From: Petrimonas sp.
GTDB lineage: Bacteria > Bacteroidota > Bacteroidia > Bacteroidales > Dysgonomonadaceae
Length of the DNA: 39,071 nucleotides
NCBI GenBank assembly: GCA_012839475.1
Contig: DUNG01000019.1
Span: forward strand, 1 to 39,071
Direction: 5' to 3'
A model generated the notes under the pieces. It ran no database searches, was not told the origin of the DNA, and saw only the letters and a program-made list of their open reading frames with translations. The position numbers and the translations under genes are program-made. This document shows positions 1-9,021 of the stretch, piece by piece (the stretch's first letter is position 1; the number at the start of each line of letters is the position of its first letter).

Positions 1-93
1 AGAAAGTTCGCCCTTTTTTTAATTGGTTTTGAGATTCTATTCCCATCCATGCTTACAGCTCAGAATTTAAACCAAAAACTGGGCGAACTTTCT
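1..93. repeat. 13-bp perfect inverted repeat, 67 bases apart
   Basis: AGAAAGTTCGCCC at 1-13 is the exact reverse complement of GGGCGAACTTTCT at 81-93. The left arm touches the window edge, so it may be longer. This could be the ends of a small mobile element (MITE-like), a long hairpin, or an IS remnant. No transposase or target duplication can be seen. Confidence 0.5.
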
Positions 94-114
94 CATTTTC
101 TGAAGGATAATTAG
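1..114 (+). pseudogene. 3' remnant or very short secreted ORF at the window edge
   Basis: Frame 1 is open from the first base to a stop at 112-114. The 37 residues look like a signal peptide: a basic start (RKFALFLIG), a hydrophobic stretch, then a Bacteroidota-type cleavage site (MLTAQ) followed by only about 17 residues. A full secreted protein would be much longer, so this is either a gene cut short soon after its signal peptide or a tiny secreted peptide. The true start lies outside the window. The ORF is spanned by the inverted repeat at 1-13/81-93. The call rests only on composition and the open frame. Confidence 0.25.
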
Positions 115-182
115 GGGTTTTCACGATTTAATAAACAAAGATAAAGAAAAGAAAGGGTTATGTGAGTGTTTTTACATATCAT

Positions 183-213
183 TTTGTCATAAAAAGAAAA
201 TCTTTTACCTTTA
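183..213 (+). promoter_or_regulatory. Predicted Bacteroidota promoter of the 244-897 gene
   Basis: TTTG at 183-186 (-33 element) is followed after 19 bases by TACCTTTA at 206-213, which matches 7 of 8 positions of the -7 consensus TAnnTTTG. It lies about 30 bases before the ATG at 244. Confidence 0.4.
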
Positions 214-243
214 CACCACATAAACACAAAAAACAGAGTATAA

Positions 244-897
244 ATGAAATACAAATCATTATTCCTTCTTTTATTGATAACCGTCTCTTTACACGCTCAG
301 GAAGAGATACGTATATCGCACTATCTCTTTCCCGATTTTCAACCGGGGGTTGTATTAATGAAGAACGGTACCAGAAACAATGCTAAACTTAATTACAACA
401 CGGCATCGGAAGAAATGGTTTTCGATGAAAATGGTGTACTGTTAGCTATAAGTGATGTTCTTTTGCCTCAGATAGATACCGTTTTCATTTCGAATGAAAA
501 ATTTATTCGAGTGAACAACAAGTTTATGAAAATTATTATCGATGAGCCGAAAATTTCTCTATTTGTTGAACATAAATGTCGAATAATTCCTCCTGGAAAA
601 CCGGCTGGTTATGGTGGTACATCGCAATTATCGTCGACTACATCGTTTTCTTCCATTTTGTCAGGAGGTAGAGTATATGACCTAGAGCTACCCAAGGATT
701 TCAAGGTTGAACCATACAGTGTTTTTTGGGTAAACCGAAATGGAAAGTTGCAGAGTTTTTCAAACATCAGACAGTTAAAAAGAATTTATCGCGATAAAAA
801 GAAGATTATTGACAATTATCTAAAAGAGAACGATGTGAAAATCACCGACGAGAAAAGCGTGAGGGATACCATTGTCTTTATGGAAAACAATGGATGA
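244..897 (+). CDS. Secreted hypothetical protein, 217 aa
   Basis: I do not recognise the family. The N-terminus is a clear signal peptide (MKYKSLFLLLLITVSLHAQ), with likely cleavage after Gln19, so the protein is periplasmic or outer-membrane associated. The mature part is rich in beta-prone segments, has a Gly/Ser/Thr-rich stretch near residues 120-140 (YGGTSQLSSTTSFSS) and ends in a Lys-rich helical region. No lipobox, catalytic motif or type IX sorting domain is visible. The start at 244 is chosen because the signal peptide begins there; an overlapping ORF from 162 lacks these features. The gene is clearly more AT-rich than the neighbouring housekeeping genes, consistent with an accessory gene. 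It converges on the rRNA methyltransferase gene, only 32 bases away. Confidence 0.8.
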   Translation: MKYKSLFLLLLITVSLHAQEEIRISHYLFPDFQPGVVLMKNGTRNNAKLNYNTASEEMVFDENGVLLAISDVLLPQIDTVFISNEKFIRVNNKFMKIIIDEPKISLFVEHKCRIIPPGKPAGYGGTSQLSSTTSFSSILSGGRVYDLELPKDFKVEPYSVFWVNRNGKLQSFSNIRQLKRIYRDKKKIIDNYLKENDVKITDEKSVRDTIVFMENNG

Positions 898-929
898 TTG
901 TATAAATCATATATAATGAATTAGCCTAT

Positions 930-2291
930 CTATTCTTCCTCTTCGCCTCGCCTGGCACGCTGGGAACGACGATACCCTTCCCGGCTGTTGCGCTTGTAAT
1001 GGTCGCTCTCGTGAACCCGCTTTTCGCGTGGTGCGCTTCTCTTGGGTCGCTCTTCCCGCTTACCGGCAAAAATCTCGTACTCACGCATCTCGCACTCCAG
1101 CGCCCCGTTATAGAGGAAGAAGCGCTTGGAATGACGAAGACCAATCGCGTCAAACGACTCTTTCCGGTAGCTAAGCACGTAGGCGCGGTATCCCACGAAA
1201 ACATGCTTCAACCGCTCACCGATCATGTCGTAGAGACTGTCCAGCTCCTCCACCTTCATCCGTTCACCGTATGGGGGATTGGTGATGATCACACCCGTGG
1301 GCGCCGGTGCCTTGTCGTACCGCTGCATAGGCTTCACGCTTAGCTCGATGTACTTTTTCAGCCCCGCGTTCTTGATATTCTTTTCGGCCGTGACAATCGC
1401 CCGGCGTGAAATATCAGAACCGATGATGGGGTGCTTGAGTTCACGTGCACCCGAATCGTCGTTGTAGATGGCACTGAAAAGCTCCTGATCGAAGTCGCCC
1501 CACTTCTCGAACGCGAAATGCTGCCGATGAATACCAGGAGGTATGCCCAAGCCAATCATGGCCGCCTCGATTAACAACGTACCCGACCCGCACATGGGGT
1601 CGATGAAGGGTGTGTCGCCCCTCCAACCCGACTTCAAGATCATCCCCGCCGCCAGCACCTCATTGAGGGGAGCCTCTGTTTGGCCAACCCGGTATCCCCG
1701 CTTATGGAGCGATTCCCCCGAACTGTCCAAGGAGAGCGAGCAACGGTTATGCGCGATATGCACGTGCAACGCTATATCGGGGTTTGTAATACTCACCGAC
1801 GGGCGCTTCCCATACCGCTCGAAGAACCAGTCGACAATGGCATCCTTCACCCGGTAGGTAACAAATTTCGAGTGAGTAAAGATGCGCGAAAAGACCACCG
1901 AGTCAATCGAAAACGTGGTGTCAAGAGAGAGCCACTCCTCCCAGTTCAACCCTTTAATCGCTTCGTACACCTCATCAGCGCTGTTGGCCTTGAAGTTATA
2001 AATCGGTTTGAGAATGCGCAGCGCCGTTCGGCAGTGCAGGTTAGCCTTATACATCAACGCCTTATCGCCGGTGAACGACACCATGCGCGTACCGATCTCC
2101 ACATCTTCCGCCCCCAAGGCTACCAATTCCTCAGCCAGTACATCCTCCAGCTCCGCTAGGGTCTTGGCAATCATTGGGAAACGCTCACCTGTGGCTACCC
2201 GTTGATTAAATGGTTCACTCGCCTTTTCGTCCCTGTTAACACTCATGGGCACCTCTTGCTCAGTTGACTTTTTTAAACGTTCGCTTTCCAT
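930..2291 (-). CDS. rlmL: THUMP-domain class I SAM-dependent RNA methyltransferase (RlmL N-terminal-like)
   Basis: Predicted to methylate a guanine N2 of 23S rRNA, by analogy with the N-terminal half of E. coli RlmL (m2G2445). The protein has a THUMP region (about residues 38-190) followed by the UPF0020/Rossmann methyltransferase domain. Motif I is DPMCGSGT (231-238), the acidic strand is GSDIS (291-295), and the catalytic motif IV is TNPPYGER (337-344), typical of N2-guanine methyltransferases. At 453 aa it lacks the RlmK half found in the E. coli fusion, as is usual in Bacteroidota. The tail (411-453) is very basic (KREERPKRSAPREKR...) and probably contacts RNA. The conserved domain begins near residue 36, so the true start may be the internal Met16 or a nearby codon. 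The exact target base is inferred from the family. Confidence 0.9.
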   Translation of the reverse strand: MESERLKKSTEQEVPMSVNRDEKASEPFNQRVATGERFPMIAKTLAELEDVLAEELVALGAEDVEIGTRMVSFTGDKALMYKANLHCRTALRILKPIYNFKANSADEVYEAIKGLNWEEWLSLDTTFSIDSVVFSRIFTHSKFVTYRVKDAIVDWFFERYGKRPSVSITNPDIALHVHIAHNRCSLSLDSSGESLHKRGYRVGQTEAPLNEVLAAGMILKSGWRGDTPFIDPMCGSGTLLIEAAMIGLGIPPGIHRQHFAFEKWGDFDQELFSAIYNDDSGARELKHPIIGSDISRRAIVTAEKNIKNAGLKKYIELSVKPMQRYDKAPAPTGVIITNPPYGERMKVEELDSLYDMIGERLKHVFVGYRAYVLSYRKESFDAIGLRHSKRFFLYNGALECEMREYEIFAGKREERPKRSAPREKRVHESDHYKRNSREGYRRSQRARRGEEEE

Positions 2292-2367
2292 TACTCTCTT
2301 TTCTCCTATTTAATCTCTTTTTCTTGATAATTATAACCTCTATTTCAGCATGTTGTTTACTGTTTCT

Positions 2368-2413
2368 GCCAGTCGAGTCTGAAAGTGATGAAACAGTTAC
2401 ATGCGAAAGCTGA
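2368..2413 (-). repeat. Copy A of a 46-base interspersed repeat
   Basis: Read on the minus strand, this begins 5 bases after the stop codon of the 2419-3954 gene with TCAGCTTTCGCATGTAACTG and ends in CGACTGGC. It matches copy B (38903-38948, plus) at 42 of 46 positions, and all four differences are transitions. Both copies sit directly downstream of a gene and in the same orientation relative to it. Confidence 0.8.
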
Positions 2414-2418
2414 GTAAG

Positions 2419-3954
2419 TTACAAATTTACCTTTACTTTCCGTGCTTTCGACTCGTTCCAGAAGGCATCCAACGCGGTAACCACGTAGGTGTACCGGTTC
2501 GCGCCCCCCTCGTACGGCAACGTGAAGAAGTTATCCGGGGTGATGCCCATTATATTCTCCGCCCGGTTGACGTTTACCTTCTCCCCTTTCCGGAATCGGT
2601 ACACCACGAACCGCTGCGCCACCTCCGGATTGGAAGGGTTCCTCTCGTGATCCCACGTGAGGAAATGCATATCCTCGGTGAACACCTCGTTAAGATTCTG
2701 TACCTTGTTAGGGCGACTGTCATGCATATGGGTATACGCGGGAATCAAGGAGGGTGCCTTGTGGAGCTTGCCCCTCATCACGTCAGCCACCCCCTCGAAG
2801 TTGTCCAGCACCTGGTAGCCGTACCAGTAGCAATTCCCGTGCACAAACGACATCTCGCGTGTCTGCCGGATTTTCACCTCCAACTCGTTTTTGTCGATGC
2901 TTCGTTTGAGGTCCTGCCCGATATACAAGGGTTGCTTGAAATTGTGTTCATTCCACCAATGCAGCAGGGTGGTGTAATCGGCCGCGGCATGCCCCCTCTC
3001 CCAATAGAGCTGCGGCAAGGTGTAGTCAATCCACCCCTTCTCCACCCAAAGCTTAATGTCGGCATAGAGGTCATCGTAGTTCTGCAACCCGTTGGTTTCG
3101 CTCCCGTCGGGGTCGCTACTCCTGTTCCGGTAAATGCCGAAGGGACTAATCCCGAAGCGCACCCACGGCTTGATGGAGGCGATGGTCAGTTTCAGTTGCT
3201 GTATCAGGCGATTCACGTTGTCACGCCGCCAATCGCCCCGCTGGGAGGGAGTGAAGCCTTGAGAGGCCGCGTACCGCTTAAAGCTCTCATCGTCGGGGAA
3301 CGATTGCCCCGCGATTGGGTAAGGGTAGAAGTAATCGTCCATATGAATTGCATCCACGTCGTAGCGTGTCACGATATCTCGGACGACTTCACAAATAAAC
3401 GTCCGGTTTTCCGGCAAGCCGGGATCAAAGAAGAGCTGGGTCCCGTACTGCACGAACCGCTCGGGGTGCTCCCAGTATATATGCTCAGGTGCCAACTCGT
3501 TGTCCACGTGGGTCTTGATCCGGTATGGATTCAACCAGGCGTGGAGCTCCATGCCCCGCTTGTGGCACTCCTTGATGATGAAAGCGAGGGGGTCGAAGTC
3601 GGGATCGTCCGGAGCCACCCCTTGCGTCCCGGTGAGAAACCGACTCCATGGCTCAAGCCTGGAACGGTAAAAAGCATCGGCTTCAGGGCGAACCTGGAAA
3701 ATCACGGCATTGATACCTGCCTCGTCGAATTTCCGGACCATCTCGGTCAGGTAATGCCTCATCGCGGCGCTGTTCATCTGGCGGTAACGGAACTGACCGA
3801 CCGTCTGCACCCAGGCACCCCGGAACTCCCGCTTGGGGGTCGGGTCGGCCACGCGGGTCAAAGAGCGTTTAGAGGTACCACAGGCTGTCACCAAGGTAAT
3901 AAAAGCCATGAAAAAGAGGACCCCTAACGAACGGTTCATGGAACGAATGGTCAT
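2419..3954 (-). CDS. Family-10-like glycosyl hydrolase (GHL10, PF02638/DUF187) lipoprotein
   Basis: Predicted outer-membrane or periplasmic lipoprotein acting on an unknown glycan. The N-terminus is a lipoprotein signal with lipobox VTAC (Cys25). The (beta/alpha)8 domain starts with [18 protein letters not shown], the standard opening of this family, and includes [27 protein letters not shown] and [11 protein letters not shown]. The conserved acidic/aromatic stretch [15 protein letters not shown] follows in the middle of the protein. The C-terminal ~90 residues look like a fibronectin-III-type module. The length (511 aa) is normal for the family. A second start at Met6 is possible and keeps the signal peptide. 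It is divergent from uvrA with only 77 bases between them. A 508-aa ORF on the opposite strand is a shadow of this gene. Confidence 0.88.
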   Translation of the reverse strand: MTIRSMNRSLGVLFFMAFITLVTACGTSKRSLTRVADPTPKREFRGAWVQTVGQFRYRQMNSAAMRHYLTEMVRKFDEAGINAVIFQVRPEADAFYRSRLEPWSRFLTGTQGVAPDDPDFDPLAFIIKECHKRGMELHAWLNPYRIKTHVDNELAPEHIYWEHPERFVQYGTQLFFDPGLPENRTFICEVVRDIVTRYDVDAIHMDDYFYPYPIAGQSFPDDESFKRYAASQGFTPSQRGDWRRDNVNRLIQQLKLTIASIKPWVRFGISPFGIYRNRSSDPDGSETNGLQNYDDLYADIKLWVEKGWIDYTLPQLYWERGHAAADYTTLLHWWNEHNFKQPLYIGQDLKRSIDKNELEVKIRQTREMSFVHGNCYWYGYQVLDNFEGVADVMRGKLHKAPSLIPAYTHMHDSRPNKVQNLNEVFTEDMHFLTWDHERNPSNPEVAQRFVVYRFRKGEKVNVNRAENIMGITPDNFFTLPYEGGANRYTYVVTALDAFWNESKARKVKVNL

Positions 3955-3981
3955 GATATAAACTTGTTATGTATTGAACGG

Positions 3982-3989
3982 CAAAGATA
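3982..3989 (-). promoter_or_regulatory. -7 promoter element of the GHL10-like gene
   Basis: The minus strand reads TATCTTTG, a perfect TAnnTTTG match, 28 bases before the start codon at 3954. No good TTTG -33 box lies 19-21 bases further upstream. Confidence 0.4.
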
Positions 3990-4002
3990 CGCATAAAATC
4001 CT

Positions 4003-4010
4003 TACCTTCG
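4003..4010 (+). promoter_or_regulatory. -7 promoter element of uvrA
   Basis: TACCTTCG matches TAnnTTTG at 7 of 8 positions and lies 21 bases before the uvrA ATG. The same TAnnTTCG(C) form occurs upstream of the rhomboid and asd genes in this window. Confidence 0.4.
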
Positions 4011-4031
4011 CGGGTTAGAGCATAAGTAAAC

Positions 4032-6830
4032 ATGAGCAACCACAAGCAAATCGAGATAAAGGGAGCCCGCGTCAACAACCTAAAGAGCATCGACGTGATT
4101 ATCCCGCGCAACACGTTCACGGTTATCACCGGTCTCTCAGGCTCCGGGAAATCGTCCCTGGCGTTCGACACCCTCTACGCCGAGGGGCAACGACGGTACG
4201 TGGAGAGCCTTTCGGCCTACGCCCGCCAGTTCTTAGGGCGGATGAACAAGCCAGAATGCGATTCCATCAAGGGGATCCCCCCCGCTATCGCCATCGAGCA
4301 ACGGGTAAACACCCGCAACCCCCGCTCAACGGTGGGTACCTCCACCGAGATATACGAGTACATGCGGCTCCTGTACGCCCGCGTGGGGAAGACCATCTCG
4401 CCCATCTCGGGTGAAAAGGTGAAGCGACACTACGTGCACGACGTGGTGGAGAAGATGCAGGAGTACCGCGAAGGTACCCGCCTGGCCGTGTTAGCCCGCG
4501 TTCAGCTTCGGAACGGACGAACCGCCAGTGAGCAGCTCGAGATACTAATGAAGGAGGGATTCACAAGGGTGGACGTGGGTGAACAGTTCTACCGAATCGA
4601 GGAGTTGCTGGAGCAGAAATCGCTGCCCCCCGCCAATGAGATGCTGCTGGTAATCGACCGTCTCTCCTGCTCGTCAGACAAGGCAACAATCAACAGGTTG
4701 TCAGACTCGGTGGAAACCGCCTTTCTGGAAGGGAACGGTGAGTGCATTGTCCGCTTTTGGGGAAGCGAGGGAGTCGATACGTTCTCGTTCTCCAACCGGT
4801 TCGAGGCAGACGGGATAACCTTCGAGGAGCCAACCGAGCTGATGTTCAACTTCAACAGCCCAGCCGGTGCCTGCCCCAAGTGCGAGGGGTTTGGCAAGAT
4901 CGTGGGAATCGATGAGAACTTAGTGATCCCCGATAAAAGCCTCTCAGTGCAAGAGGAGTGCGTGCAGTGCTGGAAAGGGGAGAAGATGAGCGAGTGGCGG
5001 CGCGAGTTCGTGAGGAACGCGTACAAGGTGGACTTCCCGGTGCACCGTGCGTACCACGACCTATCGGAGGAGGAGCGGGAGCTCTTGTGGAACGGTCGCC
5101 GTGACCTGGGGATCTATGGCATCAACGACTTCTTCGAGATGGTGGAGCGCAACCTGTACAAGATCCAGTACCGGGTAATGCTGGCCCGCTTTCGGGGGAA
5201 GACCGAGTGCACGCTTTGTAAAGGAACGCGGCTCAAGCGGGAGGCGCAATACGTGAAAGTGGGCGGGAAGTCGATCACCGAGTTGGTGACGATGCCCGTC
5301 AGCGAGCTAGTAACCTTCTTCAACCAACTTCAACTAAACGAGACTGACGCGACCATCGCGGAACGAATCCTTACCGAGATACGGAACCGACTCGGGTTCC
5401 TGATGGAGGTGGGACTGGGGTACCTCACCCTCAACCGCCTCTCCAACACCCTGTCGGGTGGGGAAAGCCAGCGCATCAACCTCGTCTCCTCGCTCGGGAG
5501 CAGCCTGGTCGGCTCGCTCTACATCCTCGATGAACCCAGCATAGGCCTCCACTCGCGAGACATGCGACGACTTATCAAAGTACTAAAAGAACTGCAGCGA
5601 ATTGGCAACACGGTGGTGGTGGTGGAGCATGACGAAGAGATCATCCGCTCGGCAGACTACATCATCGATATGGGTCCCCTCGCCGGGCGACTGGGTGGCG
5701 AGGTGATCTACCAAGGTAAGGTGGCGGAACTGGAGAAGAAGAGCGACAGCTTCACGGTGAAGTACCTCACCGGCGAAGAGCAAATCGAGGTGCCTACCAC
5801 CCGCCGCAAATGGAACAACTTCATCGAAGTAAAAGGAGCAAGGCAAAACAACCTGAAGAACATCAACGTCCAGTTCCCACTGCACGTGATGACGGTGGTG
5901 ACCGGCGTGAGCGGGTCGGGAAAGTCGTCGCTCGTGAACGATGTGCTGTTCAACGCACTACAGCACAGGTACAAGGAGAAACCACTGGAACGGACCGAGT
6001 TCAACGGCATCGGGGGGGACATCAAGCTGATGAGCGACGTGGAGTACGTGGACCAGAACCCGATTGGGAAATCGTCGCGCTCCAACCCGGTCACCTACCT
6101 GAAGGCGTTCGACGAGATACGGAAGCTCTTCGCGGCCCAGCCATTAGCAAAGCAAATGGGCTTCACCCCGGCCTACTTCTCGTTTAACGTGGAGGGAGGC
6201 CGATGCGACGAGTGCAAGGGAGAAGGCACCATTACCGTGGAGATGCAGTTCATGGCCGACATCCGGCTGGAGTGCGAATCGTGCCACGGGAAGCGCTTCT
6301 CACCCGAGGTGCTGGAGGTAGAATATAAGGGCGTATCCATTTACGACGTGCTGGAAATGACCGTTGATCAGGCAATCGAGTTCTTCGAGCTACAAAAGGG
6401 AACGATCGAAAAGAAAATCGCGAAAAAAATCCAACCTCTGCAGGACGTGGGGTTGGGCTACCTGAAGCTGGGGCAATCCTCTTCCACCCTCTCAGGTGGG
6501 GAGAACCAGCGGGTGAAGCTAGCCTTTTACCTGGGTGAGGAGAAAACCAAACCCACGCTGTTCATCTTCGACGAGCCGACTACCGGGCTACACTTTCACG
6601 ATATAAAGACGCTGCTCAAAGCCTTTAACGCCCTTATCGAACGGGGTCACACCGTGATCATCATCGAGCACAACATGGAAGTGATCAAGTGTGCCGACCA
6701 TATCATCGATTTAGGCCCCGAAGGTGGGAAGGAGGGAGGCTATATCGTCTGCGAGGGCACACCGGAGAAGGTCGCCCGATGCGACATATCCTATACCGGA
6801 CATTTTTTAAAAGAGAAACTACAGCAATAG
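4032..6830 (+). CDS. uvrA: Excinuclease ABC subunit A (UvrA)
   Basis: ATP-dependent damage-recognition subunit of nucleotide excision repair; it dimerises, scans DNA and loads UvrB. Two ABC modules are complete: Walker [10 protein letters not shown] and GVSGSGKSS, signatures LSGGESQR and LSGGENQR, and Walker [13 protein letters not shown] and [12 protein letters not shown]. Zinc-module cysteine pairs are visible as CPKC, CTLC, CDEC and CESC. The UvrB-binding segment is present in the N-terminal third. The length (932 aa) is close to the usual 940. The segment following RLLYARVG has no cysteine pair. Bacteroidota commonly carry two uvrA paralogues, and this window cannot show whether this is the main one or the second. 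It is transcribed alone. Confidence 0.93.
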   Translation: MSNHKQIEIKGARVNNLKSIDVIIPRNTFTVITGLSGSGKSSLAFDTLYAEGQRRYVESLSAYARQFLGRMNKPECDSIKGIPPAIAIEQRVNTRNPRSTVGTSTEIYEYMRLLYARVGKTISPISGEKVKRHYVHDVVEKMQEYREGTRLAVLARVQLRNGRTASEQLEILMKEGFTRVDVGEQFYRIEELLEQKSLPPANEMLLVIDRLSCSSDKATINRLSDSVETAFLEGNGECIVRFWGSEGVDTFSFSNRFEADGITFEEPTELMFNFNSPAGACPKCEGFGKIVGIDENLVIPDKSLSVQEECVQCWKGEKMSEWRREFVRNAYKVDFPVHRAYHDLSEEERELLWNGRRDLGIYGINDFFEMVERNLYKIQYRVMLARFRGKTECTLCKGTRLKREAQYVKVGGKSITELVTMPVSELVTFFNQLQLNETDATIAERILTEIRNRLGFLMEVGLGYLTLNRLSNTLSGGESQRINLVSSLGSSLVGSLYILDEPSIGLHSRDMRRLIKVLKELQRIGNTVVVVEHDEEIIRSADYIIDMGPLAGRLGGEVIYQGKVAELEKKSDSFTVKYLTGEEQIEVPTTRRKWNNFIEVKGARQNNLKNINVQFPLHVMTVVTGVSGSGKSSLVNDVLFNALQHRYKEKPLERTEFNGIGGDIKLMSDVEYVDQNPIGKSSRSNPVTYLKAFDEIRKLFAAQPLAKQMGFTPAYFSFNVEGGRCDECKGEGTITVEMQFMADIRLECESCHGKRFSPEVLEVEYKGVSIYDVLEMTVDQAIEFFELQKGTIEKKIAKKIQPLQDVGLGYLKLGQSSSTLSGGENQRVKLAFYLGEEKTKPTLFIFDEPTTGLHFHDIKTLLKAFNALIERGHTVIIIEHNMEVIKCADHIIDLGPEGGKEGGYIVCEGTPEKVARCDISYTGHFLKEKLQQ

Positions 6831-6918
6831 TTTGAACTTCGAACTCCCCTGTGTTTCTTTTCTTCCAACTGACTAAAAGAACAGTTATCCCGGATTCCAA
6901 GGCCCATATCCCGTATCC

Positions 6919-7353
6919 CTAAAACAGGTTCCTCCCGATCCAAAAGGCGAACACCAAAACCAGAACCGTGAGGGCCGACCAGCGCCCATAGAGGATTTTC
7001 TCGACCTTGGGGTGCCGTCGGCTCCCGCCGAAATATTGCAGGTAGATACCTACAAGTATATAGGGTATTGCCGGGACCATCAGGGCGTTGGAACGGAAGG
7101 CGGCCTTGAAATCGAAATGCAACAGACTGTGGATGGCTCTCTGGGAACCGCAACCGGGACACTCGTAACCGGTAAGCAGCAGAAAAGGACACCGTGGGAA
7201 AATTGGCTGCTCGCCGGGATCCAGCGTGTAAAAAACAAAAAGCACCCCCACCGCCACTATGGCGATTGCGATACCTAAGCCAATTTTAGCTCCTCTCCCC
7301 ACTCTGATCGTTACGACTTCAGACTGCACGTATTCACACGACAACCGATTCAC
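6919..7353 (-). CDS. DUF2752 family small membrane protein
   Basis: Inner-membrane protein of unknown function, 144 aa. It shows the DUF2752 signature: a helix, then LDPGEQPIFPRCPF, TGYECPGCGSQRAIHSLLH and an Asn-Ala-Leu (SNAL) motif before the next helix. Three membrane segments are evident (about residues 24-42, 85-105, 122-140). The paired cysteines in CPGCG could bind metal or form a disulfide. It is the last gene of a three-gene minus-strand operon with two CD225-type proteins, 32 bases after its neighbour. A start a few codons further in (near VTIRVGRG) is possible. Confidence 0.82.
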   Translation of the reverse strand: MNRLSCEYVQSEVVTIRVGRGAKIGLGIAIAIVAVGVLFVFYTLDPGEQPIFPRCPFLLLTGYECPGCGSQRAIHSLLHFDFKAAFRSNALMVPAIPYILVGIYLQYFGGSRRHPKVEKILYGRWSALTVLVLVFAFWIGRNLF

Positions 7354-7385
7354 ATTATTAGAACCTCGCTTGAGAACCAGAAAGG

Positions 7386-7772
7386 TTAGAAGTTGTAGCC
7401 GCTGGCGCTTTCCTCGATAAGCTCCTGCAGCCCCTCAAGGTTACCCGTAAGGTATAATGACAGGCTAACCGCGATGTATACCACACCCACTACAACCGCG
7501 ATCAGTGTCCAAATCTTGGCCCTTTTCGCGGCACGCTCCGCCTCTTCGTATTGGCCTTTATAGTAGAGTGAATCCACTTTCGCCGCGTAAATGATACCCA
7601 CGACACCAAAAACGAGGCAGCATAAGATCGTGGCCACGATCGATTGCCATAACCAGTTGTTAGGTTTCAAGGGAGGAATATCGTCAGACGTATCCCTAAC
7701 AGGAGGAGCCTGCCACCCGCCCAGACCATCTACCGGGGGTACCGGGGGAGGAGTAAAGTTATTATCTTCCAT
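7386..7772 (-). CDS. CD225/dispanin family membrane protein
   Basis: A 128-aa protein with a Pro-rich cytosolic N-terminus (residues 5-25, TPPPVPPVDG), then the CD225 (PF04505) pattern. This comprises a first hydrophobic helix that includes Cys-Cys (ATILCCLVFGVVGIIYAAKV), an amphipathic basic linker (YYKGQYEEAERAAKRAKIW) and a second helix (LIAVVVGVVYIAVSLSLYL). Eukaryotic relatives are the interferon-induced IFITM proteins; the bacterial role is unknown, though membrane remodelling is often suggested. It lies 18 bases downstream of a GYF-CD225 protein with the same core, so the two probably arose by duplication and may form a hetero-oligomer. Confidence 0.85.
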   Translation of the reverse strand: MEDNNFTPPPVPPVDGLGGWQAPPVRDTSDDIPPLKPNNWLWQSIVATILCCLVFGVVGIIYAAKVDSLYYKGQYEEAERAAKRAKIWTLIAVVVGVVYIAVSLSLYLTGNLEGLQELIEESASGYNF

Positions 7773-7790
7773 CTCGTTTAATTGTTAATA

Positions 7791-8354
7791 TTAAATATCT
7801 ATTAGGTCGTTCACCTCATAGAGGCTAAAGCCAAACAAGAGGGCGATGGTGACGAAGATAATGATCATCAGCGCTACCCATGCGATGGCAATCCATAGGG
7901 CAATACGGGTCCACCTTCCGGCCGAACGGGATGATTCCGCCGATGCCTGGTAGTCACCCCGGTTGTAGAACGACTCTACCTGCGCCGCGTAGATAATGCC
8001 AATAATACCGAGAAGACTCAGGAAGCTGCCGCATAAGAAAAAGGGCACAAGTGTGACCAATATCGATTCCAACAACCATGTTCTTGGCTTGGTGGGTTGA
8101 ACATGCGGCTCTTGACCAAAAGCGTATGTCTGATCCGGCTGAGACCACGTGGAACGTGGTGGCTCGGGTTGTGGCGGATTATAAGTCCCCGAAAAAAGAA
8201 AGCCTAACTCGTCGACCTTCTCGGCCCTTTGCCACTGCTCCATACCTTGCGTCCATACCAGCGTGTCGCGCCTTACACCCTCTTCCCTTAGCTCCATAGG
8301 CGTGAAGGTACCTTTCTGTTTCCCTTCCGCATCGATGTAAAAATAACGATTCAT
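7791..8354 (-). CDS. GYF_2 domain plus CD225/dispanin fusion membrane protein
   Basis: A 187-aa protein. Residues 1-52 are a GYF_2 (PF14237) domain (MNRYFYIDAEGKQKG, then VWTQGMEQWQRAEKVDEL), a putative proline-rich-peptide binding module. A Pro/Gln-rich linker follows, then a CD225 core with two membrane helices (about residues 100-128 and 152-178) around the motif IYAAQVESFYNRGDYQASAESSRSA. The neighbouring CD225 protein carries a proline-rich N-terminus, which is the class of ligand GYF domains bind. It is the first gene of the three-gene operon. No convincing -33/-7 pair was found directly upstream. Confidence 0.87.
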   Translation of the reverse strand: MNRYFYIDAEGKQKGTFTPMELREEGVRRDTLVWTQGMEQWQRAEKVDELGFLFSGTYNPPQPEPPRSTWSQPDQTYAFGQEPHVQPTKPRTWLLESILVTLVPFFLCGSFLSLLGIIGIIYAAQVESFYNRGDYQASAESSRSAGRWTRIALWIAIAWVALMIIIFVTIALLFGFSLYEVNDLIDI

Positions 8355-8455
8355 ACTGTAAAGGGTTAATTTGCACTTTTCAGATTAGTTATTCCGTTTC
8401 TGTCACTAATTTGGTTTCGATTAACCATTCCGTTCTATTCGCAACACATTTCTGG

Positions 8456-8857
8456 TTAGTTGTATTCTTCCGGATTCACGCGCAACGAATGAATGGTCCG
8501 ATTCTCTTCACTCATATACATGTATTCGACCACCACGTTGTTCTCCTTGAAAACCCTTAACCGCGGGTTGGTCTCGTACTCGCTCTGTATGGTTTCCCGA
8601 AGCAAGGGCAGCCCACTTAGTACCAACGAATCTGGGTTATCGGTATTCAGCACCGTATAACGGTATTGAAAAACATTGTCCTCCAAAACCGAGGCGCCAT
8701 CAAAACGGATGTAAGGGTTCATCATCACGGGTGTCGACTCGTTGAGCTCCAATGCCATTCTATTTAACTGCCTGTTTAAAGCCTTTCCTCCAGGCTTACA
8801 CTGTAAAAGTAATAACAGGGAGAGGCTAATCAAAAGTATATGTGCCGTTTTCCGCAT
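8456..8857 (-). CDS. Small hypothetical lipoprotein, 133 aa
   Basis: I do not recognise the family. The signal peptide ends in a lipobox (LLLQC, Cys20), so the protein is a lipid-anchored envelope protein. The mature part of about 113 residues has mixed alpha/beta character with an N-terminal helix (ALNRQLNRMALELN). It resembles small DUF4453/DUF4468-sized domains in scale only. It lies 101 bases upstream of the GYF-CD225 gene on the same strand, so co-transcription is possible. Its own promoter is predicted at 8878-8909, and a second upstream promoter at 9022-9053 drives what appears to be a separate short RNA. Confidence 0.7.
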   Translation of the reverse strand: MRKTAHILLISLSLLLLLQCKPGGKALNRQLNRMALELNESTPVMMNPYIRFDGASVLEDNVFQYRYTVLNTDNPDSLVLSGLPLLRETIQSEYETNPRLRVFKENNVVVEYMYMSEENRTIHSLRVNPEEYN

Positions 8858-8877
8858 CTCTTCTCGTTAGTTGGTAA

Positions 8878-8909
8878 CAAAAATAAGAAAGTTTACTCAT
8901 GCATGGAAA
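8878..8909 (-). promoter_or_regulatory. Predicted promoter of the 8456-8857 lipoprotein gene
   Basis: On the minus strand TTTC (8909-8906, 3 of 4 for TTTG) is followed after 20 bases by TATTTTTG (8885-8878), a perfect TAnnTTTG. It lies 21 bases before the start codon. Confidence 0.45.
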
Positions 8910-8937
8910 TAAAACATATAAAATGAGGAGTGAACAA

Positions 8938-9016
8938 GAAAAAATTTAGCGGCATGTCGTCACGACATACCGCTAAACATGTTAACCTTAAATCTAATAC
9001 TATTATGAAAAAACCA
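8938..9016 (-). ncRNA. Candidate small RNA (about 79 nt), independent or leader/attenuator
   Basis: A full Bacteroidota promoter (9022-9053, minus) points at this segment and an intrinsic terminator (8939-8977) ends it, giving an RNA of about 75-80 nt. Its 5' half is A/U-rich and mostly unstructured, with a run of six U, and its 3' half is the terminator hairpin. The stem has one non-Watson-Crick position. On the minus strand it is a G-U wobble, on the plus strand an A-C mismatch, so the minus strand is the RNA strand. The plus-strand ORF of 24 codons that overlaps it is unconvincing. It could be a free sRNA, or an attenuated leader of the lipoprotein gene 80 bases downstream. I cannot assign it to a named family. 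Confidence 0.6.
8939..8977 (-). terminator. Intrinsic terminator of the candidate sRNA
   Basis: A 15-bp stem (8945-8959 with 8963-8977) with a 3-base loop, followed on the minus strand by six T (8944-8939). One G-U pair forms on this strand only. Confidence 0.75.
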
Positions 9017-9021
9017 CGTTG

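Noticed and set aside
2401-3927. 508-aa plus-strand ORF opposite the GHL10-like gene
   Set aside because: It is fully antisense to a well-supported lipoprotein gene with lipobox and family motifs. The translated sequence has no signal, motifs or coherent domain, and its length results from the GC-biased third positions of the real gene.
4717-6187. Minus- and plus-strand ORFs within uvrA
   Set aside because: All overlap the intact uvrA frame and lack motifs.
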